From: Alnus glutinosa
Lineage: Eukaryota; Streptophyta; Magnoliopsida; Fagales; Betulaceae
Assembly (NCBI RefSeq): GCF_958979055.1
Contig: NC_084893.1
Span: 6,079,071 to 6,143,070 of the forward strand
Direction of reading: 5' to 3'
Length of the DNA stretch: 64,000 bases
Shown: positions 25,201-36,694 of the stretch, piece by piece
How the letters are laid out: every line of letters begins with the position of its first letter
Position numbering within the stretch: position 1 is the first letter of the stretch
Translations under genes and position numbers: made by a program
Notes under the pieces: generated by a model
Database searches by the model: none
Seen by the model: the letters and a program-made list of their open reading frames with translations, nothing else
What the model was told of the DNA's origin: nothing

Positions 25201-27037
25201 CGCTAACCACATTGCGTTATCACCCCAAAATGACTAATCAATTTGAAGCTTTCCTAAAATCTCATGTAAAGCCCAGTTTTACTTAATAACTAGGCAATGT
25301 GAGACTTGTACCCATAAGTATCTTTATAAACCTCTCACTCTATGTGAGCTATTCATTTCTTCCCAATATGAGACCGAGGTCTTACAAGTGGCATGCTAAA
25401 TCTAAGCTGCAACATTCAACTTCATGAACCACACTACCTGTCCAAAATTCAACTTAATGTAAAATGAAGTGTTTTGCTTCCTCCAAAAACAGCCTGTCTC
25501 TTGAAAGTACATATTATCCTTGATAGCTAATAAGAACTTCTAGGTCAACAAAATGGCAAGCAAAAGAAACTCTAAAAATATAATAATAATGCATATATTT
25601 TTACATCTATAATCAACAAGTTAATGTTGTTGTCAAGTTTCAAGCATTCTCATACATATATTTCATATGCCTTAACGTTTAGATTCTTTCAAAAACCAAT
25701 GCCTTTATTAGCTCAACTAAGGTCCCCAGAGTTGCCCCTTGCAACTTGTATTATTAACCTTTAGCATCCTGAACTGGTAAGACAAACTCATGTATCTTGT
25801 TTCTTAGCCTTGTGGAATTCAGGATGTGGTTGCAGGAGCGAGCCCTTATCTAAATAACAGAAAGTATGCATATTTCAATAAATCCATTAACTGTTAAATG
25901 TGAAAACCTAAACATTAGCAATTTGAACAGACTGATTACTTAAACCAACATACAAGCAGTGGCATTCAATTATACTGGGTTTATATACAAAAATGGCCGC
26001 AACAAGGACTTAAGAAGGAAAATTCTCACCTCAAACTAACATTGCGCTTTAATAAAATATGCCTATCTGCTTTCCCAATCACGTGAAATTTTGTTACATA
26101 CTGCTTCAACTTTATATCTTTGCTCCATGATAAAGGTCTTGAGGGAAATATAGCATAAGAACCCTGAAATACATAACCACGTCACATGTTTTCAGAGGAT
26201 TTAACTAACATCAGATGGACATAGACAGAAAGTTAGAAGTCACCACAGTATTGACAAGATGGGCTTACTCCAGATATCTTGGCACATATGGGAAATGACA
26301 CAAGCACATATATGAGAAAATTTTTTGCACGTGATCAGTAACTTTTCTATGTTCTATGAATTAGTTTTGATCTCTGTTAAAAAAATAAAACACATGCATT
26401 GCTGCCTCAATTCTACTTATATTCTAAGATTTAAATACTTCCCAGCATTGCAACCAGGGCAAGAACTGATAACTGATCAAAGCGCAAGGCATCACCACCG
26501 ACTTAGGGATTTATATGCTCAGCATAATAATCAAACTACAAACTAGAAAGAAAAAAACAAATCATGACTATAAAAATTTACTAAGTGAATAAATCTACTT
26601 TATTAAACTTTCATTAAAGTATAACAGAATTACAGGTGTATCACAAAAAAAATCAATTGACTGATGCAGCTTTTTCTACATGCCCAACATAAACATTGTT
26701 CGCCCTCAAAATTAGAACCGAGCAAAACTGGTCCTATCTCCATTTGACCTGCAATCTACCGTTCTTTCAAACAATACAACATTCTTGGGCTGCTCAAACT
26801 GGTTCTTTTCCAAAACATAAATTTAGAATATAAGAATAGAAAATTCATGTACATGCAGGATTTAAGAAATCTACGTAAATAAATATAGGTTACGTCGTGA
26901 AAGAGTGGTACTAATGTGGCACTTAACCTCATATAACTTTGACTCTTGACTCTGTTTCTCAAAGCCTATATAAATATATAGATGTGGTCGTCAAGGTTTT
27001 CTTAAATTACCTGCATTTGGTGGGTTACCAACGCCAT
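22238..27037 (-). CDS. EMB2759: EMB2759-like membrane protein (embryo-defective family)
   Basis: Four coding exons join in frame to 338 aa: 27011-27037 (nine codons, MALVTHQMQ), 26030-26163, 23111-23551 and 22238-22652, all GT-AG. A Ser-rich middle is followed by a conserved block (KKWLTMLRTQSPNQ, then LREMSETQHG). Next are two hydrophobic segments, KIPLLIFIPLYLAVNVIYG and LTPLWIFGPLIIALYIKML. The C-terminus is highly conserved, with DYKELSRRRMKELQE and ESIWPYYCRTIRFLKRANLL. I recognise this as the family of Arabidopsis At5g63050/EMB2759, whose loss is reported to arrest embryos; the molecular function is unknown to me. A 5' UTR intron is likely: an acceptor precedes 27076, and a donor follows a leader exon at 27780 to about 27.9-28.0 kb. 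A TRIM sits in the large intron 2 (23552-26029). Confidence 0.85.
23690..23810. repeat. AT-rich microsatellite in an EMB2759-like intron
   Basis: A mixed (AAT)n, AATTAAAA and poly(A) tract inside intron 2. A similar A-rich run lies at 24578-24640 in the same intron. They have no coding meaning. Confidence 0.7.
24874..25386 (-). mobile_element. Complete TRIM (miniature LTR retrotransposon)
   Basis: A 513-bp element. LTR copies lie at 24874-25081 and 25181-25386, each about 207 bp, ending in ...TTACA and running from TGTAACGACC (TCTAACGACC in the second). A perfect 5-bp target duplication AGTGG flanks it (24869-24873 and 25387-25391). Read on the minus strand, the LTR at 25386-25181 is followed by AATGGTATCAAAGC, a primer-binding site for initiator Met-tRNA (usual TGGTATCAGAGC). 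The polypurine tract AAGGGGGGGAG (25094-25084) stands just before the other LTR. The internal region is only about 100 bp and encodes nothing. It lies in intron 2 of the EMB2759-like gene. Confidence 0.9.
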
Positions 27038-27978
27038 TGTCTCACCCTCAACCACCAATCATTTCTTTAGCAGGGCCTAGTTCAAGAAAAAACCACACAG
27101 TAAACATGCATTTATCCATCGAGATAATATAACAGCCAATTCAAAGTCCCAAAAACATAACACGATCTACCAAGCTACTAGGAGAACAAAAAATGGCTTA
27201 TATACAAGACACGAAAACTTAACCATGTTCACCATAAAAAAAATAACCCATTTCAATATTACTATACTAGTAAGTTTTTACAGAAGAATTCACACTAACC
27301 CATCTAAATATTACTCAAAATCAAAGAATTATTGAAAACCACTTATGCTAAAATCTGCAACAACGTAATAAACTTTCAGTCAGCAAAACCCATGGAATGC
27401 CAACTTTGACACGGAAACAAAACAACCTCTCGAAGACCCAACAAGAATTTTTGTAGCAACAAAGCAAGAGGAATATGCAATTGCCAACTATACAATCAGA
27501 AACTAAAGCGGAGCTTTCCATTTTCTTAGGAAAGGAAAAAGAAAAAAGAAAAACCCAAAAATGTAACACTTCAAATTCTGTTTCCTTCCCTTTTTCCTCA
27601 ATTTTCTAGGCAAACAAACATAATAAAATACATTCCCAGGAAAAAATTTGCTGTTACAAACACAGAAAGCAAACCCCCCAAGATAAAACGAAAACCAAAA
27701 ACGGGTTCCAACAAAATAAACTTAAATTCCATAAATTGAACTTCACAATGACCAAAAAAGAATGTAAATTTACACTAACCTGTGCGCCTGAATTCATGAG
27801 CTCCGCAAACCCAAATCTATTTTCTTTTCGGGTGCTCAAAAACAAAAATTGTTACAATTTTGGTAAGAATAACAAACCCTCTTATCTTATTCCCTAATTG
27901 AAGTTCTACGTAGAGAATAAATAGGATAGAGAGAAAAAATGAAAAAAGGGATAGGCTTTTTGGGTGATTGATTGAATT

Positions 27979-28144
27979 TAGGGATTTTATAGGGAGCTTT
28001 TTTTCACAGTGGATATGATGATGAAGCACCAAAAAACACCAGCGGTTAAAGGTTAAGAAATAGGGATTTTATAGGGAGCTTCTTTTTTTTTACAGTGGAT
28101 AATTGATGAATGAAGCACCAGAAATCACCAGCGGGTAAGGTTAA
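27979..28144. repeat. 82-bp tandem duplication at the EMB2759-like 5' end
   Basis: Two copies (27979-28060 and 28061-28144) start TAGGGATTTTATAGGGAGC and share ACAGTGGAT, GAAGCACCA and CACCAGCGG. They lie at or just upstream of the inferred leader exon of the EMB2759-like gene, so promoter elements may be doubled. Copies differ at several sites. Confidence 0.75.
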
Positions 28145-28687
28145 GAAAGGCGGTTGGTAAAAAATAAAAAATTAAAATAACAATTAAAATGAAAAAAGAA
28201 TTGGTGGCCTACTGGCCTTTATGAAATCACCCGTTTTGATGTAGAGAAATATTGAGATAACTTTAGAGAGTTAAAGGACGTGTTGGGTCGGGCCTGGTGG
28301 GCTTTGTTGGGGTTTGATACTTTGATATACCTCCCTTCTTCTTTTTTGTCCTTCTTTTTTTATTATTTTTATTTTTTATTTTTTGGTAATTACAATGAGA
28401 AAAAGAGAATAAACTAAGGAACATAGTAGGAAGAGGGTGAATCTCTACTAATACATGGAGTACAAGAACTAGATAAAGGGGAAAGTGTGGGAATGCAGTT
28501 AGAAAACAATGTGGTTGTAGCTCAATTTGCCACATGGTGATTATAGAAGTTTATACTTCGGTTAATTTTATAAGCTGTCAAGCTAGTAAAAGGTGGGATG
28601 GTAGAGTAAATAATGAAAATAGTGGAAGCAATTCTCTAGTCTTGAGTAATGGCAGGCAATTGGAGAGCTTGAATAACCATAAGTGAA
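28145..28687. other. Intergenic region
   Basis: No gene seen. T/A-rich tracts at 28340-28385 and otherwise unremarkable sequence between the EMB2759-like promoter and the LINE fossil. Confidence 0.4.
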
Positions 28688-29720
28688 TCAATTACCTTCT
28701 AAGATAAAATTGGATAAGCCCGAAGAAGTCGTCAATCTGGCTGCCAAAAGAGCTGCAAGAGCTTCACCATAGATTGGAGAACAGGGAGAACTAATAAGAG
28801 AAACACATCTGATAATAGATTCTTTAGAATCTCTGCAAACCGCAACTTCAGCAGAAAAAGTGTCTCTAATAGTTGTATCATAGTTGATCTTGAAAAAAAG
28901 ATGGGAAGGTGGCATCCGTACTTCACGGGAAATGGCAAGTGTATTCTTCCAAGCAACATGATGTTCCAAGATAGTCTTGTTGATAGTAAAAGATATGACA
29001 AAAGCATTTGGAATAAGACGTTCATGATAAGCTTTATTCATAATAAACTACAAATAATCTCAGGCAACGGCAACAAAAATTTGAAATAGATGAACCTCAG
29101 CCTAAGGTATACCAAGTAAGTATGGATTGAGTATGATATGCAGTCAATCAGTCATATTAGTCATATGAAGTGCAGTATGGATTGAGTATGATAAGCAGTC
29201 AATCAATCATATTAGTCATATGAAGGGCAATAGTATCCAAAGGCCAAAAAGATTGGCGCCAAACCACCCGAGCAATAAGACAATTAAAGAAAATATATGA
29301 AAGAGAATCTGAAAAAAAAAAAAAAAAAAAAAAAAAGAACAAAGAAAGCAACTAGTATCTAAAGTGGGATAATGGATAGCTTGAGAAATATGGAATTTGG
29401 TTGGAATGATGTTCCAAAACATTTTTCAAAGGAAGAGTTTTAAACGATGATTGAGATTGAGTTTCGAAAGAGATTTCCAAAAAGATTTTGAAAGGGGGGA
29501 GGGTTTGGGAGGGGAGAGAGAGCTAAGTAGCTTATATGCGGATTTGGTAGAGAATAAACTAGAAGTGGAAGGTGTTCCAGCACAAATGTAGGAGTGGGGG
29601 TAATGATGATTTTGAGGATTTCAGCTACAGTGGCAGGATCAAAAAGGTGTCTCAGCTGGTTCAGATTCAGATTCCAAAAAAATTGAAAATGGGTGAATAA
29701 GATCTGCAATAACTAGAAAA
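28688..29720 (-). pseudogene. LINE fossil: zf-RVT plus RVT_3 RNase H domains
   Basis: Read on the minus strand from right to left, frames switch but the domain order is right for a plant LINE ORF2 tail. First comes a zf-RVT region (SLFSTKSAYKLLSSLP, then KLFLWKMFWNIIPTK and SLSYIFFNCLIARVVWRQSF). An RVT_3 RNase H-like region follows (FFKINYDTTIRDTFSAEVAV, CRDSKESII, GEALAALLAARL, FILEGN). A 23-bp poly(A) run (29312-29334) splits the zf-RVT part at the cysteines, and a 55-bp tandem repeat (29108-29220) separates the two domains. No reverse transcriptase core is present. It is broken and non-functional. Confidence 0.7.
29108..29222. repeat. Tandem duplication inside the LINE fossil
   Basis: Two near-identical copies of a unit of about 55 bp starting GTATGGATTGAGTATGATA and ending CATATTAGTCATATGAAG, differing at a few positions. 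Confidence 0.85.
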
Positions 29721-31537
29721 TTATTAGAAGGAATGGATGGGTTGAATGAATATGAGGAACAAAACAAGCACCAGCAGGCAGTAGCTAATAAGTAGATTTT
29801 TTTTTCTTTTAAAAAAAAAAAAAAAAAAAAGGAAAGAAAAGCAAAGGGGAAGATTATTGTAAAGAGGATCATCCAAAAAAGTTATTTGGAGAAAAATATG
29901 GAAAAATTGGTACTTGGAAGGTTATCAATACAATTGGTGATATGTGATGACATCAATAGATTTCCTACTCACCTACTATAGTAAGTCATTTTTACTTTCA
30001 TCGCTGCAAATTATTTAAAAATCTTCTCTTAAGACATGTTTTGTTCCTTCTTACTTGTTTGAAAATAAAAAACAAAAAATTGAAAGGTTATATGAAAATA
30101 AATAATCAAGCGCTCACTCAATTAAAGAGTTTAGAGCTAGCTGCTCATAAGACATCTAATGCATCAGCATAACTATGTGCTCATTACGTGGCAAAAAAAT
30201 AAGAAACACTATTCACAACCAATTTTGAAAAGAGTTGTCATTTATACACAATTGTACGCAACACTATTCACAACCAATTTTGAAAAGAGTTGTCATTTAT
30301 ACACAATTGTACGCACACTCATATTGGGTGTAGGACTCGTTCCGAGATGGGTCCCACATACATGACACATGAGTGACGAGTCTCACACCTATTCTAAGTG
30401 TGTATGTACATGGTGTTTGTGTAAAAATCATTTTCCTTTTAAAAAATAAACACCATTAAGAAACAACTCTAAAAGCTCTTGCATAAGAAGGGTTAGAAAA
30501 CTCCGAAAAATATTTAACATCAAATAGCTCAATTACTCCATTTTCATTAAAGAACTGAAACTAATTTATTTTCCTCCCCCATTTGGCTCCAAGCTTCATT
30601 TTCGGCCGCTGCCCACCAGCGACACCACCACAGGCAGACGAGAGCGCCGCCCACCATCTACAGCAGGCACCACCGAAAAGCACCAACCATGATTTCTCAG
30701 AATAATTTCATACCGCCGCTTTCTTTTTCTTTTCCTCTTCTCTAAACAGCTCGACAACGACAAACTTATATGAGAAGTTTCATCGGAGTGCACTTTCCAC
30801 TTTTCAGAGTACATATACATTTTTCGCTACCATATATCACTACCCATCTCTTCCTTTCCTTTTCTTTTCTTTTCTTATTTTTTTTTTCTTTTGTACGATC
30901 TGATTCCAAGCACAACAACATCTATATGGTTCATTAACAAACACTTCATATACATTTATGATGGACGCTGAGGATTGCACATCTGTTAACAAACACTTAA
31001 TGTAATTTTAATTTCTCCAGCATCAAGCTGTGCACAAACTAAAAATAAATGTTGGCACTCCAGATTCCAACACAGGCTACAACAACAAAGTAGAAATTGC
31101 GACATACCAAGATGAACCAGAAAACTTCACTTCATTCCTCTCCGGTGTTCCATAGTAAAAAAGGATAATGGTCACTAAATACAAGGATTAAAAGAAACAT
31201 ATCAAGGGTTCCACAGCAAACAAACCGTGACCAAGTTACAATGTTCAGATTAGGTACATCTTCAATAATAGGAGAAGAAGAAATTAACCACATAGAAGTA
31301 CTTCCCATCAACTCTAAGAATATTTCCCCCGAGCCATCATCACCAAGTTTGCTCCAATCCCTGCTCAACATACATATGCCATCAATTGACAATTGTTTTA
31401 ACTGTTATAACTGAAAATTCAATCAGATACTACCTAAAAACATAAATTACCTGGAAACGTGCGGGATCAAGGCACCACAAATTGCGGACTTGTTTACAAT
31501 CAAAACAAAACGGCTGCCTTCAGAACTTCTATTCTCA
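29721..31537. other. Intergenic region and MOS1 3' flank
   Basis: Contains a poly(A) run (29809-29830), a perfect 55-bp tandem duplication beginning ACACTATTCACAACC (30206-30260 and 30261-30315), and T/C-rich tracts. No gene is supported. The MOS1 3' UTR should occupy part of 31.1-31.5 kb, since coding ends at 31538. Confidence 0.5.
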
Positions 31538-34500
31538 CTACTCATAACCAGTATCTACTCGATCATTGCCTCTTTGCCGTCCATAAAAGTTCCCCCCGCC
31601 ACGCCTTGACTGATTCTGACCCCTCTCCCTGAACCTTGGACCTGTACTATGAGTTCCATCTTTAAGTCCTTCGGCATTGTTCAATTTGTTATTGTTGTAT
31701 GGACCAACTGGCTGGTACTCGAAATGAGAACTGTGTCTCTGTCTTTCCCAGTTTACAGGCGCATGAAGATGTTTGCTTTCTTGCCCAGATGAGTTCCAAT
31801 CTCCACGAGATTCATGCCCTCTGTCAAAACGGGTATTATTTTGGTTTCCACTCCTGCGGTACCCTGATGATGACCGTTGCTCATGTCTAACATCCATACT
31901 TGCAGGAGCATGTTCAACTGGGCCAACAGGAACTTGGCTCGGGGAGGGTGGCCGTCCCTTGAGCGAACCCACTTTTCTCCCTCTTGTAGCTTCTTCATGC
32001 CCGACATTTAATGCTTCTTCTGCATCACTTTTTTCAGAAGGAGATTGATCATGGCGAGTCTGAGATACACCTTCACTGATTCTCTTGTCATGTTGTGGTG
32101 CTTGTGGTACTACACCCTGGGGTGTATACTCTTTTTTGTTCGCCCAAACTCCAGCACTTACACTTCGACCACTATTGCTTCTGCTTCCTTGTTGATTATT
32201 GGCTGAAAAAGACTGATATTTGGGTTGCCAATGAGCCGTTGAACGTTCCCCAATACCTCGATTTTCTTTTGAAGCAGTAGGCAAGTCTGTTTGACTCATC
32301 TCATGGGCCGAAGATTGGGTATTACTTTTGCTGGTCTCCCCACTGTTTATTCTCTTATGATCAAGATCACTGTTATGCCCCATGCCTTTCTGTCCCTTAA
32401 ACGGATGCCGCTTTACTCTGCCTGTTATCCCCTGATCTTTTACAACAGTAACTGCAACCGAATCAGAATTGTCGGGAACTTTCCGTCCATCAGGAGCATT
32501 CTGTTCATCAGAATATTTTGGTTGCTCTTTCACTGAACTCACATCAGGCTTCTGAGGTTCGTTATCCTCGATTGATCTTTTAGCATTCCGAACAGGGTAT
32601 GAAGAAGGTCCATCTTGCATACTTTGCCCACTGACTGATTCTGTTGAACCCCGTTGCCGCCATGATCCATGTGTTTTTCCCTGCTTATTCTGCTTACCAT
32701 CCACATTCCTGGGCTCCAAGGCAAGCCCCGCTTTTCCAGTACCCGAGCCAGCAGGTTCAGTACTTTCAGTGCCTTGAGAACTGGAATCTGCACTCCCAAC
32801 AGTCTCATCTGATGTAGTCTGATTGATTGAAGATGCCACTGGTTGTTGAATGCTTCCTTGCTGAGCCATTTCCTTTGCTACAGGCTTTGGTACATATCTC
32901 TCAATTTCTGCCCTCTTATTTTTGGGATTACTCTGCACTTGATGATCACTCTTCACTGATGGAGTAATGGCTTCATCCACAATTTTCTGACTGGCTTCAT
33001 CACTGTCAACTTTGTTCTGTGAACGTACAGGTGCCCAAATAACATCACTGTGGAATTTCTCTGCTGATCTATTAACTTGTGGGTTTCTTGACATCCTGCG
33101 AGAATGCTGAGATTTCCACTGGCTGTTATTCACTCTACCATGAGAATCCTCGCTGGGTAATGATGAGTGATGCTCCAATAACTGACTTGCATCTTCGGAA
33201 ATTGTTACTGATTGAATCAAGTTAGGATCCAATTCAGTCTCAGAAGTCTTGGGCTTACCACTTTCAAGAGAGGCATTCACAAGATTTGTTTCTTTTGATT
33301 CTGACGATGGTAAAGCAGCCATAGATGATGCAGCCTCCACTTTGTGCTTGTTCTTGCCAATCCTGTTCTTCTTTCTCTGATGTATGGAGGACTCAGCCGC
33401 TGCATTTGAATTCAAAGGCATGCGTGAGGACTCAGCCGCATTTGAATTCACAGGAAAGCTTGAGGACTCAGCCACTGAATTTACATTCACAGGCAAGCAT
33501 GCGGACTCAGCCACTGCATTTGCATTTGCATTCACAGAAAGGCTTGACCCGCAGTTCAAGGCAATTTCATTGGTAAACCCCCCAATTGATATGGTGACCT
33601 TACGCGCTGCATCAGCGTGACTATTTGGTGCTTCATTAGTACTGGTGAAAGTAGACTTTTCATTAGAACTCTTCTCTGATAGAAGATTCTGCTTTTGTTT
33701 GTAGCCCATATGCTTATGCTTTGAGGCATTACCATCATGAATGTGGGGAGCTTTAGTACGATATGCAACATCAGCACCATCAGCATCCTGCTGCAAGGAC
33801 ACAGAATGATTGTGCACTATAGGTTCCTCATTGGCACTCATAGGTTTCTCTGGAGGTAGTTCATTGGACAAAACGGGTGATTGTTCATCTTTACTGGTGT
33901 TGCCCTCCCTAATGTGAGGATCTACATTCAATTCTTGCTTATTCTGGATAGCAACACTTGAAGCATTTTCTGACTTATGCATTGAACCTTCAATTGATGT
34001 TTTACGCCTATTCAACTCTTCCAGTTTTGCTCTAGCCTTGGCCTTTTGCTTTCTTGTCCGTTCTTCCTCCTCCTCCCTTAGTTGTTTGGCACGTTGCTCA
34101 TAATCTCTCGACTTCGTACGCTGATAAAGAACACCAAAATAATAAATCTCAAATATGTAAAAACTAGCAGGAATAAAACAAAATTATATTACCTGTGCCT
34201 GATAATCACTTGGATCACACACAGGGGGAGCAGATTCTTTCTCTTCCCTTGCTTGAGGATATGGCCCAGACTTTTCAGAAGCCTCAACAGATTTGTGGCG
34301 GTCATGCACATGAACATTAGAATTAGTTAGGATGCGTGCAGTTGATACAACACTGGGAGAATCTGAGGCGGGAATTTGTTTATGCCAAGCATCAGCCTCT
34401 TCGCTATTGATCCCTCCTTTACCACGATTACCAGCTCTGCCTTGCATGCCATGTGTAGATCTCCTGAAAATCTGCAAGTTAGTATTTCACAAACATTGGA

Positions 34501-36637
34501 AATAACCATTCATTGTCAGTGGAAACCTGACAAGGAACAGAGAAAAAAAAACCTGGAGATGGTTGCTCCACCAGCAACTGTAGATTCAAGGCTCTTATCT
34601 CCAGCAGAAACACCCATTTCATGGGAGGCACGATTCTTAATTCCAGCGGTATGCACAAAACCACTACCGCCTTCATTTGCAGAATGGTTAACCTTGGCAT
34701 TATGAACATGAATTTTATTCTTTTGTTCCTCCCAACCAGTAATGGAGGTAATATCATGTCCATCAGAAGCCCGGACTTTTGCATTTAATCCCTCAATCTT
34801 CCGAATCAAAGTTGAATCTTTAGGAACAGCTGAAACAGGTCCTTGAACCTCTGGTAAACCAGAGGATGCACGTTCCGAATTCCTTGCTGAACTGTCATCA
34901 AACACCTTCATATTTCCCACAGTTTCAGGAGACTTGACTTTGACAGGGGAAGAAGAATAAGACTGTTGGTCGTCATAAGTCTGACTAGAAATTTCTTGAC
35001 CGGGAGCCATCCTTCTTAAACCCATCTCCCCATTGTTTCTGTAATCCGACCTCCAGTCATTCTCCCATGAAGAGATTTCCGCTTGATCCCCCTTCTCGAC
35101 ATATGTGGCATTGGTTGTAGTATCCTCCCATTTTTTTTCTTCATTCTTTCCATCCCAACCATTCTGTTGCTTTAGAAGAACTTTGTATGGTCCTTGAGTA
35201 TCATGAGGATGACCAGATTCCACATGGTCTGAAACCAATGTTTTGCCAGTAGAGCCATATCCACCAGATCTTCCCTGGGAATTGCCAGGCTCAGGACCAT
35301 TTTGGCTTGGGTACCTGTTATAAACAGGTGTGCCAGGTGCCATTCCCATAAATGGAACATCTCGTTCATTTGAACTGCAATAACCCATCGGACCACCGTA
35401 ATAGCCCTCATATGCCACTGGACCAGGGTAAAACCCAGGCCTAATTGGCATCCCTGGGCGAATGTACGCATCAGGCATATGAGGTCTGTACATGTCCCCA
35501 TTTTTAGGATGGTGTCCCCTTGGTCTGCTCCCTGGTGGGGGACCTGGCTGTGGATTGGCAAGAGCAGGTGGGATATGTGGACGATAATAAGAATATGGTT
35601 CCATGGGAAAGCCACCAGGAGCAACAGGAGCTCCATATGGAGGACCTCCTGGAGGTCTGAACCAAACACCACTTGGAGGATTAGTTACTGGAGGACCATG
35701 CCAAGCTTCATAATGTTGAGGAGGAATACTAGGATTAGGGTATGGTTGGGGATTGCCCTGCCACCTCTCCACGCTGGACGTGACTCCATCTTCACCGTAA
35801 GGAGGGCTATCTCTTCTCCAAGAATTATTACCAATTTTCACATCTACATTTACAGAAACATCACCTGAAATACGAGAAATTCAAATGAGACAAAGGAAAA
35901 ACTTAAAACCAGAATTTGGCATAAGGCACAGGATCTCAGCATCTTTATTAAAAGCATCGGAATTGACTGCATGAACACAAACCAACTACAGAAGTCCCAT
36001 TCCTCTCTTTTGGGGGCCCTACTTCACCAGAAAACGAGCCAGGACGACCATGAGAACTGTGGTCTGTAATCAACAGACAACCAAGCAATCAAAGCACTGC
36101 ATTGAATACTCTACTAAAGCACCTACACCACCTATACCAGATGACCATGACAAGTCTTCTCTTTCACGACTCCAACAAACAGTGCAAGATCTTAAGTAAA
36201 CCACATATACCTAATAAGACTGAAATTGCAGCATGAAATTTAGTTTGACAAATTAACGCTGCAGTTGGATTCTTCAAAACTTTAAAACATGGATATACGC
36301 ATGACATCAGCTTAAGTCTTTCAAGTAGCTATTTTTGAAGTTATCACTCAAGAAAGGGCGTACATAAAAATAATAGTAAGTGACGTAAATTATCACATCA
36401 GAAACTCTTCCTCCTAACTGTCATGACAATAACTAAAAATTCATAAACATGACACTAAATAAAAATTATATAGGTAATTGAAATTAAATATAACCTTGTG
36501 ATTCATTCTTTCCAGAATTATCTTTCTCCGAACCAAGTGTTGGAAAATCTCCAGAAGTCAGAGAAAACCCATCATTTTTGGCTGCTGTTACTCCCTGCAG
36601 GTATGACAGTGGACAACTAATATAGATAAGGCCATCT

Positions 36638-36694
<57 letters not shown>

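Noticed and set aside
35172-35672. 166-codon frame overlapping MOS1 in another register
   Set aside because: Same strand as the Pro/Gly-rich MOS1 exon 7; it is a frame shadow of that exon.
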